Below the pieces are notes generated by a model. That model was not told the DNA's origin, searched no databases, and worked only from the letters and a program-made list of their open reading frames with translations. Position numbers and translations under genes: made by a program. 9,154 bases of DNA. Source: Methylococcaceae bacterium. Lineage in GTDB: Bacteria > Pseudomonadota > Gammaproteobacteria > Methylococcales > Methylomonadaceae. The stretch covers positions 1 through 9,154 of the forward strand of contig JAUYMX010000572.1 of the NCBI GenBank assembly GCA_030699345.1. The letters run 5' to 3'. Below are positions 1-6,474 of the stretch, one piece after another (position 1 is the stretch's first letter; the number at the start of each line of letters is the position of its first letter).

Positions 1-387
1 TTTTACGTATCCACACCGATGATCATCATCGACGGCAAACGCGGCCCGTTAAAAATAGGCAGCCTGCCGTTATATCAAGTGCCTAAACTGGTACTCGATC
101 TGCTCAATTACGATGAACCCAGCATCATGGATTACACCGCCGCCATACCAGGACTGCAAGTACGACCATTACCCGGCCTGCATTTTAATGTGTCAACGAA
201 TGGCTCAGTCGACACCTGTAAAGAACCGCCCTACTCCGACGACTGCCAACTTTCCGCACGCTGGCTGGAAAACGTCAATATCATCAGCAACGATTTATTC
301 ATCGGTCGTCAATTTGCCAGGCCCAAACATCCCATGGATCCGGTCTCTCCAGCCATCACCGCGCAGCTGGCACCGACCATCAACTAA
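1..387 (+). CDS. C-terminal part of a probable sulfatase/alkaline-phosphatase-superfamily envelope protein (5' truncated)
   Basis: The reading frame is open from base 1 (it reads FYVSTP before the first ATG at 19) to the TAA at 385-387, so this is the last 128 residues of a longer gene. The pattern 'STPMIIIDGK', a short basic stretch, then 'YQVPKLVLDLLNYDEPS' resembles the end of LTA-synthase-like and sulfatase-like hydrolases, where the final strand of the catalytic domain is followed by a helix that normally reads like 'DIAPTLLDLLG'. The tail 'IISNDLFIGRQF' resembles the 'YDLLLGKQY'-like ending of the same proteins. Two cysteines about ten residues apart ('CKEPPYSDDC') would suit a disulfide in the periplasm. 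The catalytic residues and any membrane helices would lie outside the window, so substrate and enzyme activity cannot be judged. The family call is from remembered motif shape only. Confidence 0.5.
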   Translation, partial: FYVSTPMIIIDGKRGPLKIGSLPLYQVPKLVLDLLNYDEPSIMDYTAAIPGLQVRPLPGLHFNVSTNGSVDTCKEPPYSDDCQLSARWLENVNIISNDLFIGRQFARPKHPMDPVSPAITAQLAPTIN

Positions 388-406
388 GCATCAGGTACAC
401 GCTTAT

Positions 407-450
407 GCTTAACCGCTCATCTCTTCAAAGAATGCGCGGTTAAGCCTTTT
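407..450 (+). terminator. Probable rho-independent terminator after the first gene
   Basis: A perfect 10-bp inverted repeat, GCTTAACCGC at 407-416 and GCGGTTAAGC at 436-445, encloses a 19-nt loop and is followed by CTTTT at 446-450. It starts 20 bp after the stop codon of the first gene. The loop is long and the T tract short, so termination may be only moderate, but position and direction fit. Confidence 0.6.
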
Positions 451-491
451 ATGGTTAGACAACTACACACATGCAGCGGCATAGCGTTATT

Positions 492-535
492 TATAAGAAT
501 ATCGATTAAAGTAGCGATATAAATAACCTTCAGGA
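492..535 (+). promoter_or_regulatory. Leader of the secreted-protein gene: possible -10 box, small palindrome and ribosome binding site
   Basis: TATAAG at 492-497 matches the sigma-70 -10 consensus at five of six bases, but no good -35 box stands 16-18 bp upstream. A 6-bp inverted repeat, ATATCG 499-504 and CGATAT 515-520, lies just behind it. AGGA at 532-535 is a good Shine-Dalgarno sequence 7 nt before the ATG at 543 and supports that start. The ribosome binding site is convincing; the promoter is weak. Confidence 0.3.
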
Positions 536-542
536 AAATCGC

Positions 543-1652
543 ATGAACAAGTTTTTAGTCACCAGCGTGTTTGGATTACTCACCATCACCTCAACAATCA
601 GCATCGCCGACCAACGCAGCATCCCGGTACAAATTGACTACAGCTTGATAAAAAAAGTGCTGCTCAGCCAAGTTTACAAAGGCCTCAACAACAGCGCTGA
701 GCTCTGGAACGACCGCCATGGCTGCGGCCACTTAACCCTGTCGAACCCTGAACTCAACGGCCAACAAGGCCAAGTGCGCATGATCAATCAAGTCGACGCC
801 AAAGTCGGCACCCATTTAGGCGGACAATGCTTAACCTTCTTGGAATGGTCGGGCACGCTGGAAACATTGCAACAACCAACCTTGGATGGCAGCAATTCCG
901 TGCTCAAATTCCCCATCACCAAAGCCACTGCTTATGATCCGCAAGGTCGGCAATTAACCATCGATAAACTGCAAGACCTGATCAAACGCTTTGCCGAACC
1001 TAAATTGTCCGAAGTCAAAATCGACCTTAACGAATCCCGACGCAACATCGAACATACCTTGACGGGATTTTTACCTAAAGAAAATATTGCCGAAGTACAA
1101 ACATTGCTTAACTCGCTCAAATTCAACAATGTGCAGGCCGGTGACAACAGCATCAACGTTAAACTGCAATTTGAAGCACCCAACAAATTAGCACCAAAAA
1201 AAGCGGAACCCGCATTTAACGCCGCAGAACAACAACAATGGCAAGCCGCTTGGAAACAATGGGATGAATTCTTAAGCAGCGCCATCAAACAAGCCACCAA
1301 TGACACCCAATCGCCGGAAGTGCGCGAAACCCTGATGGAAATCCTGATGGATTCCCGCGCCGCATTTCAGGCAGGCCTAAAAGACCAAGGCAATACTGAC
1401 AACGATCCGGTTCGGGTATTTTTTACCGATACCTGGGTGCGCTTATCACCCGTATTAAAAACCATCGGTAACGAACTGCCCGGTGCGCAAAGCCTTAAAT
1501 ACCTAACCTTCATCGCCGCCACGGATGTCATTTACGAGCTTGAAAGCATCGGCGCGCCGTTTGGCTTGGATATTTCCTCCGATGGTTTGCGGAGATTGGC
1601 GAGATTGTTGATTGCGGGGAAGCAAGAGGCGGATAGTAAAGTTAGCCCTTAA
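543..1652 (+). CDS. Secreted (periplasmic) protein of unknown function, 369 aa
   Basis: I do not recognise this family. Residues 1-22 form a typical Sec signal peptide: MNK, a hydrophobic core, then 'SIA' before D23, which suggests cleavage after A22 and a soluble periplasmic product; there is no lipobox and no later membrane helix. The mature part has two sections. Residues about 26-212 look like alternating strands and helices ('IPVQIDYSLIKKVLLSQV', later 'VKIDLNESRRNIEHTLTGFLP' and 'INVKLQF'), with two cysteines at 61 and 96 that could form a disulfide. Residues about 225-360 are helical, with a Trp-rich stretch (232-240). The first section faintly recalls lipid-binding TULIP or LEA-like folds, but that is speculation. 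AGGA 7 nt upstream supports the ATG. The neighbours, an envelope hydrolase fragment and a cytosolic kinase, do not reveal a role. It is a real gene: long, with good initiation and export signals. Confidence 0.85.
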   Translation: MNKFLVTSVFGLLTITSTISIADQRSIPVQIDYSLIKKVLLSQVYKGLNNSAELWNDRHGCGHLTLSNPELNGQQGQVRMINQVDAKVGTHLGGQCLTFLEWSGTLETLQQPTLDGSNSVLKFPITKATAYDPQGRQLTIDKLQDLIKRFAEPKLSEVKIDLNESRRNIEHTLTGFLPKENIAEVQTLLNSLKFNNVQAGDNSINVKLQFEAPNKLAPKKAEPAFNAAEQQQWQAAWKQWDEFLSSAIKQATNDTQSPEVRETLMEILMDSRAAFQAGLKDQGNTDNDPVRVFFTDTWVRLSPVLKTIGNELPGAQSLKYLTFIAATDVIYELESIGAPFGLDISSDGLRRLARLLIAGKQEADSKVSP

Positions 1653-1658
1653 GCTAAC
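1641..1658 (+). repeat. Small perfect hairpin across the stop codon
   Basis: GTTAGC at 1641-1646 and GCTAAC at 1653-1658 form a perfect 6-bp stem with a 6-nt loop that contains the TAA stop (1650-1652) of the secreted-protein gene. No T tract follows, so it is not a standard terminator; it might protect the 3' end of the message. An A/T-only 6-bp inverted repeat (1686-1691 and 1695-1700) lies downstream. Confidence 0.35.
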
Positions 1659-1727
1659 AGTTGCCAGATATATAACACCAGACTGAAAAATGTTATTTTT
1701 AACCAGCCCAGCCAAGGTCATTAATGC

Positions 1728-1756
1728 TTGTCCGCTAGCCAATTAAAATCAATACT
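1728..1756 (+). promoter_or_regulatory. Possible sigma-70 promoter for the hybrid kinase gene
   Basis: TTGTCC at 1728-1733 (four of six to TTGACA) and AATACT at 1751-1756 (four of six to TATAAT) stand exactly 17 bp apart. Transcription would start near 1763, giving a leader of about 18 nt before the ATG at 1781, with no Shine-Dalgarno sequence. Matches this partial are common by chance. Confidence 0.3.
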
Positions 1757-1780
1757 TATTTCGTCTACCTGGTACACCGC

Positions 1781-3457
1781 ATGAAGGATCAATTAAATCG
1801 ATCAACAGCCGAGCAACAACTCCTGAGTAAACCGGCCGAGGAAAAGCCAGCGTTGTCGATTGAAGAAATGCAGCACGAGCTGCAAGTTCATCAGATTGAG
1901 TTGGAAATGCAGAACGAAGAGTTGCGCCGAACACAACATGAGTTGGAAGAGTCCCGTGACCGCTATTTCCAGCTCTTTGATTTCGCGCCGGTGAGTTACC
2001 TTACCCTCTCCGGGCATGGCCTGATTGTCGAGGCCAACCTGACCACTACCAAACTTTTTGGCGTTAATCGCCAGCATTTGATCAATACCCGTTTAGTACA
2101 ATATGTTGCAACAGAAGATCGCGACCGTTGGCATCGATTTTTTTTACAGGCTAAAAAGTCCCGTCGCGAGCAATATTGTGAACTAACACTCCTCCATAAA
2201 GATAACAGCCCGGTTCAAATTCATCTGGTTTTTCAGCAAATGAATGATGTCCAAGGCCTCGAATACCAAATCATGCTCGTCGATCTGACCGAACGAATTC
2301 TTGCCAAAAAAGCCGCCGACGTTGCCATCCAAGCCAAAGCCGATTTTCTTGCCAACATGAGTCACGAAATCCGAACACCGTTGAACGGGATTCTGGGGAT
2401 GACTTACCTGCTGCGCCACAGCAACTGTACGCCAAAGCAAATCGAACAACTCGACAAGATCTCCAGTTCGGGAAATCATCTGCTTGGGCTTATAAACGAC
2501 ATTCTTGATCTATCCAAAATTGACGCCGGTAAACTCGTACTTGAGAAGCAGGATTTCACCCTCACCAAGCTCTTGTCGAATATTACAGCCATGTTCGACA
2601 ACGCAGTCGCCGCAAAAGGTCTAAGTTTACTGATCAAGATCTCCGACCTGCCCAAAGTGCTGCACGGTGACTTCAACCGACTCTCACAAGCTTTGGTTAA
2701 TTATCTTAGTAATGCCGTCAAATTTACCGAGCACGGCAGTATTACCCTGCAAGGCCACGTTCTTGAGAAAACAAAAGAGGGTTACTTGCTCCGCTTTGAG
2801 GTTATCGATACCGGCATTGGTATTTTGCCGGAAGACCAAGCCCGGCTTTTTAATGCCTTCGAACAAGCAGACAATACGACTACGCGTAAATACGGCGGCA
2901 CCGGCCTAGGGTTAGCTATCAACCGGCGACTCGCACTGCTGATGGGCAGAGATGTTGGCGTAAAAAGCACACCCGGTAAGGGCTCTACTTTCTGGTTAGA
3001 CGTACAACTAGGCAAAGGCGATCCGCTGGCTATTGAACCTGATATTGCCCTGACAGAAAAAGCCCGCACTATCCTTCATCGTGAGTATCAAGGCAAACGT
3101 ATATTGCTGGTAGAAGACGAGCCGCTAAACCAAGAAGTCGCAGTTATGCTCCTAAAAGATGTTGGCTTGTCAGTGGATCTCGCCGAAAATGGTGAGCAGG
3201 CCGTGCGGATGGCCTGGGAAAATAACTACGACATCATCCTGATGGATATACAAATGCCAAAACAATACGGCCTGAGCGCAACCGCCGCGATCCGCAAAAT
3301 TGTTAGTCGTGAAACTGTCCCCATTATTGCCATGACAGCCAATGCCTTTGATGAGGATAAGCTGAAATGTCTTAACGCAGGCATGAACGATTTCCTGAGC
3401 AAGCCGGTAAATCCGGACTATCTGTTTGAAACCTTACTCAAATGGTTAGCCCGATAG
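1781..3457 (+). CDS. Soluble hybrid sensor histidine kinase (PAS-HisKA-HATPase-receiver), 558 aa
   Basis: A cytosolic two-component kinase: it senses a signal through a PAS domain, autophosphorylates on histidine and passes the phosphate to its own receiver. Residues 25-60 are a charged coiled coil of the 'HELQVHQIELEMQNEELR' kind often found ahead of PAS domains. PAS spans about 61-172. HisKA follows with 'SHEIRTPLNG' (phospho-acceptor H195). The ATPase domain shows the N box (N311, N307), G1 box DTGIGI (343-348), F box 'LFNAFEQAD' (356-364) and G2 box GGTGLGLAI (372-380). The receiver (about 439-556) has E445/D446, phospho-acceptor D489, T519 and K541. There are no membrane helices and no HPt domain, so the phosphate must leave through a separate HPt protein. 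No partner regulator is adjacent. Upstream in-frame DNA is closed by TAG at 1736; the ATG lacks a good ribosome binding site, but it keeps the whole coiled coil. M30 (1868), after GAAGAA, is an alternative start. Oddity: the receiver reads 'MPKQYGLSAT' where 'MPxMDGLEAT' is usual. Confidence 0.93.
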   Translation: MKDQLNRSTAEQQLLSKPAEEKPALSIEEMQHELQVHQIELEMQNEELRRTQHELEESRDRYFQLFDFAPVSYLTLSGHGLIVEANLTTTKLFGVNRQHLINTRLVQYVATEDRDRWHRFFLQAKKSRREQYCELTLLHKDNSPVQIHLVFQQMNDVQGLEYQIMLVDLTERILAKKAADVAIQAKADFLANMSHEIRTPLNGILGMTYLLRHSNCTPKQIEQLDKISSSGNHLLGLINDILDLSKIDAGKLVLEKQDFTLTKLLSNITAMFDNAVAAKGLSLLIKISDLPKVLHGDFNRLSQALVNYLSNAVKFTEHGSITLQGHVLEKTKEGYLLRFEVIDTGIGILPEDQARLFNAFEQADNTTTRKYGGTGLGLAINRRLALLMGRDVGVKSTPGKGSTFWLDVQLGKGDPLAIEPDIALTEKARTILHREYQGKRILLVEDEPLNQEVAVMLLKDVGLSVDLAENGEQAVRMAWENNYDIILMDIQMPKQYGLSATAAIRKIVSRETVPIIAMTANAFDEDKLKCLNAGMNDFLSKPVNPDYLFETLLKWLAR

Positions 3458-3515
3458 AACGCCCTGAACAGCTTAAAATTAACCACTAAATCTACACACT
3501 TCCTTCAACCACTTC

Positions 3516-5159
3516 ATGAATCAAACTACACCCCCAAGTTTCTTATCCAAAGAACGCACTATTGCTGGCCCAGGTTTTAATCGCTGGCTGTTGCCACCCG
3601 CGGCGCTGGCAATTCATTTATGTATCGGCATGGCTTATGGCTTCTCGGTATTTTGGCTGCCACTGTCAAAAGCGATCGGCATTAAAGAAAGTGTTAAATG
3701 CGGCCCGGAAACCGGTTTTTTCCAAGAGCTGTTTGCGACCAACTGCGATTGGAGCATTGCCACCTTAGGCTGGATGTACACCTTGTTTTTTGTGTTGCTG
3801 GGCTCGTCAGCGGCCATTTGGGGCGGTTGGCTGGAACGTGTCGGTCCGCGCAAAGCGGGCGTGGTCAGTACCTTGTGCTGGTGCGGCGGCATGCTGCTGT
3901 CTGCGCTAGGCATTTATTTACATCAGTTTTGGATCATGCTGTTGGGTTCGGGCGTTATTGGCGGCGTGGGCTTGGGGCTGGGGTATATCTCGCCGGTGTC
4001 GACACTGATCAAATGGTTTCCCGACCGGCGCGGCATGGCTACCGGCATGGCGATCATGGGTTTTGGCGGCGGAGCGATGATCGGTTCGCCGTTGGCAACT
4101 GCACTGATGAAGCACTTTGCCACGGAAACCGATGTCGGCGTCATGCAAACCTTTATTTCCATGGCCTTGATTTACTTTGTTTTCATGATGTCGGGAGCAT
4201 TGAGTTATCGCGTACCAGCCGATAATTGGCACCCTGCGGGCTGGACCCCGCCTGTACCAGAGCAAAGCAAAGCACTGGTCACGCATGGTCATGTGCATGT
4301 CAAAAATGTCTTTAAGATTAAGCAATTCTGGCTGGTGTGGGCGGTGTTATGTATGAATGTCAGCGCCGGTATCGGCGTGATCGGCATGTCGTCGCCGATG
4401 CTGCAGGAAGTGTTTGGTGGCCAATTGATTGGTGTCGATAAAACTTTTGCCCAGCTGGATAAAGCTGAATTGGCAGCGATTGCCGGTGTAGCTGCCGGTT
4501 TTACCGCGTTATTAAGCCTGTTTAATATCGGCGGCCGTTTTGTCTGGGGCAGCTCGTCGGACTTGCTGGGGCGCAAATTGACATTTTTTGTGTTCTTCGT
4601 GTTCGGCGGTTTGCTGTATATCAGCATTCCCAGTCTGGCGATGGCGGGCAACAAAGCCTTATTTGTCGCGGCATTTTGCCTTATCTTGAGCATGTACGGC
4701 GGCGGTTTTGCCACCGTGCCCGCCTATCTTGCCGATTTGTTCGGTACGCAAATGGTCGGGGCGATACATGGCCGTTTACTGACAGCCTGGGCAACTGCGG
4801 GCATCTTAGGCCCTGTGGTCGTCAACTATATGCGCGAATATCAATTAGGCTTGGGCTTGCCTCGTGAGCAGGTCTACAACCAGACCATGCTGATCTTGGC
4901 CGGCTTGTTGACGATAGGCTTTATCTGCAATTTATTGATTCGGCCGGTTGCGGATAAATGGTTTATGTCCGATGCCGAACTGGCCGCCGAAAAAAGCCTG
5001 GAGTATAAAAAAATACATGCTCATGATGACGACGAAGAAATCACTTCCACCAGCCGCAGCCACCCGCTACTGGTTTGGCTGGCTTGGTTGGCAGTAGGAA
5101 TTCCGATGGGCTGGGGCATCGTTAATACCTTGATTAATGCCAGTAAGTTTTTTTCTTAA
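3516..5159 (+). CDS. OFA-family (oxalate/formate antiporter-like) MFS transporter with fused C-terminal helix, 547 aa
   Basis: An inner-membrane secondary transporter, probably for a small organic anion. TM1 begins near residue 26 ('PPAALAIHLCIGMAYGFSVF'). The MFS loop 2-3 signature is 'GGWLERVGPRKAG' (103-115), its repeat is 'GRFVWGSSSDLLGRK' (340-354), and 'YISPVSTLIKWFPDRRG' (157-173) followed by a glycine-rich helix is typical of the OFA group. The N-terminal half ends near 231; the central loop has a His cluster 'HGHVHV' (258-263 region). The TM1-TM2 loop is long and holds C62 and C77. After TM12 (about 456-475) come an acidic/His linker 'HAHDDDEE' (501-508) and an extra hydrophobic helix (517-542) that resembles the tiny separate 'MFS transporter small subunit' proteins found beside OFA genes. 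Against OxlT from memory, R341 fits Arg272, but W425 stands at Lys355, so oxalate exchange should not be assumed. TAA near 3480 closes the frame upstream; the ATG has no clear ribosome binding site. Confidence 0.9.
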   Translation: MNQTTPPSFLSKERTIAGPGFNRWLLPPAALAIHLCIGMAYGFSVFWLPLSKAIGIKESVKCGPETGFFQELFATNCDWSIATLGWMYTLFFVLLGSSAAIWGGWLERVGPRKAGVVSTLCWCGGMLLSALGIYLHQFWIMLLGSGVIGGVGLGLGYISPVSTLIKWFPDRRGMATGMAIMGFGGGAMIGSPLATALMKHFATETDVGVMQTFISMALIYFVFMMSGALSYRVPADNWHPAGWTPPVPEQSKALVTHGHVHVKNVFKIKQFWLVWAVLCMNVSAGIGVIGMSSPMLQEVFGGQLIGVDKTFAQLDKAELAAIAGVAAGFTALLSLFNIGGRFVWGSSSDLLGRKLTFFVFFVFGGLLYISIPSLAMAGNKALFVAAFCLILSMYGGGFATVPAYLADLFGTQMVGAIHGRLLTAWATAGILGPVVVNYMREYQLGLGLPREQVYNQTMLILAGLLTIGFICNLLIRPVADKWFMSDAELAAEKSLEYKKIHAHDDDEEITSTSRSHPLLVWLAWLAVGIPMGWGIVNTLINASKFFS

Positions 5160-5188
5160 AAAATCCAGTTTAGGTTAGCTCGCATAGA

Positions 5189-5224
5189 GCGCTCTTGACT
5201 CCGAAGAATCGGGTTCAAGAGCGC
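5189..5224 (+). repeat. Long hairpin just after the transporter gene
   Basis: GCGCTCTTGA at 5189-5198 pairs perfectly with TCAAGAGCGC at 5215-5224. Inside, a mismatch and a T-G wobble lead to a second stem, CCGA 5201-5204 with TCGG 5209-5212, closing the tetraloop AGAA. It begins 30 bp after the transporter stop. No T tract follows, so intrinsic termination is doubtful; it could block 3' exonucleases or serve as a protein binding site. Confidence 0.55.
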
Positions 5225-5322
5225 ATCGCTAAATTATTAACTGCTGTTACACAATTTAGATTTAAAAATTATTGTGTCGCACGCGACGATTTTTTAAATC
5301 GGGTTCTCGCACCCGAAGGCGA

Positions 5323-5356
5323 GATACTTTCTTTTGCGCGGCCAAAAGAAAGTATC
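5323..5356. repeat. 14-bp perfect inverted repeat, core of the intergenic element
   Basis: Bases 5323-5336 and 5343-5356 form a perfect 14-bp stem with a 6-nt loop (CGCGGC at 5337-5342). One arm contains ACTTTCTTTT and the other AAAAGAAAGT. This is the best candidate for the conserved core of a dispersed repeat. Confidence 0.6.
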
Positions 5357-5405
5357 CAAAGAAAAGGCCGCCCGGACACCGCTTGTTTCCTGCGCGCTGC
5401 CGCTA

Positions 5406-5496
5406 CCATCGGGGGTTGCCAAATTGGGCTCCTGCCCCATTTGGCAACGCACGGCATCCTTGCCCTTGCCGTGCCCCTATGGGCTATTCCCGATGG
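5406..5496. repeat. Branched inverted-repeat structure
   Basis: An outer perfect 8-bp stem, CCATCGGG 5406-5413 with CCCGATGG 5489-5496, encloses two adjacent hairpins: 5415-5428 with 5435-5448 (13 of 14 bp paired, one T/C mismatch, loop CTCCTG) and 5449-5456 with 5467-5474 (8 bp perfect, 10-nt loop). A small GCCC/GGGC pair (5473-5476, 5481-5484) could form a third arm in competition with the last two bases of the second hairpin. The two main hairpins directly abut at 5448/5449, which suits a multi-way junction in RNA or a cruciform in DNA. Confidence 0.5.
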
Positions 5497-5564
5497 CAAC
5501 GACAGTGCTCGGCGCGTTACACGGGAGTTTTGGTTACGCTGCGCGTAACATCAGTTATTAAAAC

Positions 5565-6317
5565 CTACAACACCAAAAACTCTTCTAGCCCCTGCCCGAT
5601 TAAACCTTGTTGCGCGGCAACGGCTTTGTCGTCGGCGGTGTTATATCCCCACAGCGCAAAAATCAGGTTAACGTTAGCCAAGGCTTCAATTTTTTTAACG
5701 TTCAATAATGTAGGTAGCCGATCTTCGACAAAATAAATCGTATTGTCTGGATGGTTTTTTAATAATTGCGTTAGCACTTCCGGCTTGCTCATATTACGAT
5801 CCAAACCAAAAATCTTGTCATCAGACAAGTCGATGTCGTTAGCTTGCAAAATTTGTTTAACGAAACGTTCTTGTTTAGTAGTAATAATCAACCAGGACGC
5901 TTGCTGCCCCAACTGCTGCAATTTTTCTGCAACACCTGAAAACAGCGGATTCATATTGATCCAATCCGCCAAATCGTTTGCTATCCAAGCGTCTCGAGTC
6001 GCACCAAAAAGTTTTTTTAGATCATCAGGCGTGACCTGAGCCTGCTGTAATAGCCTGTCAATTTTACTGGCATAGCTGCTAACAATCGTTTCAGGTGACT
6101 CGCCCAAATGCAGTAGACGCATTGCCAAGATGGCTTCGTAGCCGGTTTCAATGATCGGCCGGACTAATCGAAATTGATCAACCATTGCTTGCGGCACGGC
6201 TTCGGGCATATCGCCCCAAATCTGGTTCGCAGCTTTCCAGCCGGTGATTGCGGTTTCTACCGCGCTATCGCAGATAACCCCATCAAAATCCAGGGCATAG
6301 AGTATCGAGTGATTCAT
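5565..6317 (-). CDS. HAD-superfamily hydrolase (probable phosphatase), 250 aa
   Basis: A cytosolic Mg-dependent phosphohydrolase-type enzyme that forms an aspartyl-phosphate intermediate. Motif I is 'LDFDGVICDS' with nucleophile D10 and acid/base D12. Motif II is 'LIITTKQ' (T146/T147). Motif III lysine is K178 in 'SKPE'. Motif IV is 'VEDRLPTL' with E198/D199. Residues about 20-125 between motifs I and II form a large helical C1 cap, which usually sets specificity for small phosphorylated metabolites, as in phosphoglycolate phosphatase relatives. The opening, with 'GWKAANQIWGDMP' soon after motif I, recalls a group of unassigned HAD proteins also found in cyanobacteria (memory only). All catalytic residues are present, so it should be active; the substrate is unknown. 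The ATG lies nine codons before motif I, as expected, though its ribosome binding site is weak. It converges with the transporter gene and is separated from the lipid-transport operon by 322 bp, so it is probably transcribed on its own. Confidence 0.88.
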   Translation of the reverse strand: MNHSILYALDFDGVICDSAVETAITGWKAANQIWGDMPEAVPQAMVDQFRLVRPIIETGYEAILAMRLLHLGESPETIVSSYASKIDRLLQQAQVTPDDLKKLFGATRDAWIANDLADWINMNPLFSGVAEKLQQLGQQASWLIITTKQERFVKQILQANDIDLSDDKIFGLDRNMSKPEVLTQLLKNHPDNTIYFVEDRLPTLLNVKKIEALANVNLIFALWGYNTADDKAVAAQQGLIGQGLEEFLVL

Positions 6318-6379
6318 GTTCTGTTTGCTTTAAGACAAGATTGAAGTGTTAACTAAAACACCAATGGGGAGTATTCGAA

Positions 6380-6412
6380 AGTATAAATAACAGGGGAATA
6401 ATCGACTATCAA
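6380..6412 (-). promoter_or_regulatory. Weak promoter candidate for the HAD gene
   Basis: On the - strand TATACT (6385 down to 6380) matches the -10 consensus at five of six bases and lies 63 bp before the ATG. TTGATA (6412 down to 6407) is a fair -35 box, but the spacer is 21 bp, longer than the usual 16-18. This is the best candidate seen in the gap. Confidence 0.2.
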
Positions 6413-6441
6413 CATATACGAAACATTTTGTTAATTATTAG

Positions 6442-6462
6442 CTGTATTGTAAACAAATACAG
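6442..6462. promoter_or_regulatory. Near-perfect palindrome, possible operator
   Basis: The left arm 6442-6450 (CTGTATTGT) is the reverse complement of the right arm 6453-6462 (ACAAATACAG) apart from one extra A in the right arm; two A bases separate the arms. It ends 12 bp before a TTGACA box at 6475, a place where a dimeric repressor or activator could act. I cannot match it to a known regulator. Confidence 0.35.
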
Positions 6463-6474
6463 TCGCGTCTATAG

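Larger units (their letters stand above)
5189..5549. repeat. Palindrome mosaic between convergent genes, probable multi-copy intergenic element
   Basis: This gap between the transporter and HAD genes (5160-5564) is packed with inverted repeats: 5189-5224, 5249-5255 with 5271-5277, 5276-5280 with 5283-5287, 5287-5292 with 5296-5301, 5299-5304 with 5311-5316, 5323-5356, the branched set 5406-5496, and 5533-5539 with 5543-5549. Several adjoin or share bases, so alternative folds compete. Open frames exist in several phases on both strands, but they have no ribosome binding sites, are Arg/Cys/Pro-rich and start inside hairpins, so I call none a gene. From memory, the core 'CTTTCTTTTG...CAAAAGAAAGTATCC' (5327-5357) belongs to a repeat type scattered between genes in many proteobacteria and often mis-annotated as short hypothetical proteins. 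No transposase, terminal repeat or target duplication is visible. Exact limits are uncertain. Confidence 0.6.

Noticed and set aside
3698..4225. 175-codon open frame on the + strand inside the transporter gene
   Set aside because: It is a +2 frame shadow of the transporter, rich in Arg, His and Cys, with no family motifs.
3918..4325. 135-codon open frame on the - strand inside the transporter gene
   Set aside because: Antisense shadow of a well-supported MFS gene, with no initiation signal or recognisable domain.
5189..5230. tRNA-like text, with GGGTTCAAG resembling a T-loop and an anticodon-arm-like CTCTTGACTCC
   Set aside because: The T-stem cannot pair around GTTCAA, there is no acceptor stem or D-arm, and the bases are better explained by the 10-bp hairpin 5189-5224.
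5195..5548. Open frame of 117 codons on the + strand
   Set aside because: It starts inside a hairpin, has no ribosome binding site, overlaps other open frames and reads through the palindromic repeat.
5189..5549. Insertion sequence or CRISPR array
   Set aside because: No transposase gene, no terminal inverted repeats bounding the whole and no target duplication; the repeats are inverted and unequal, without regular spacers.
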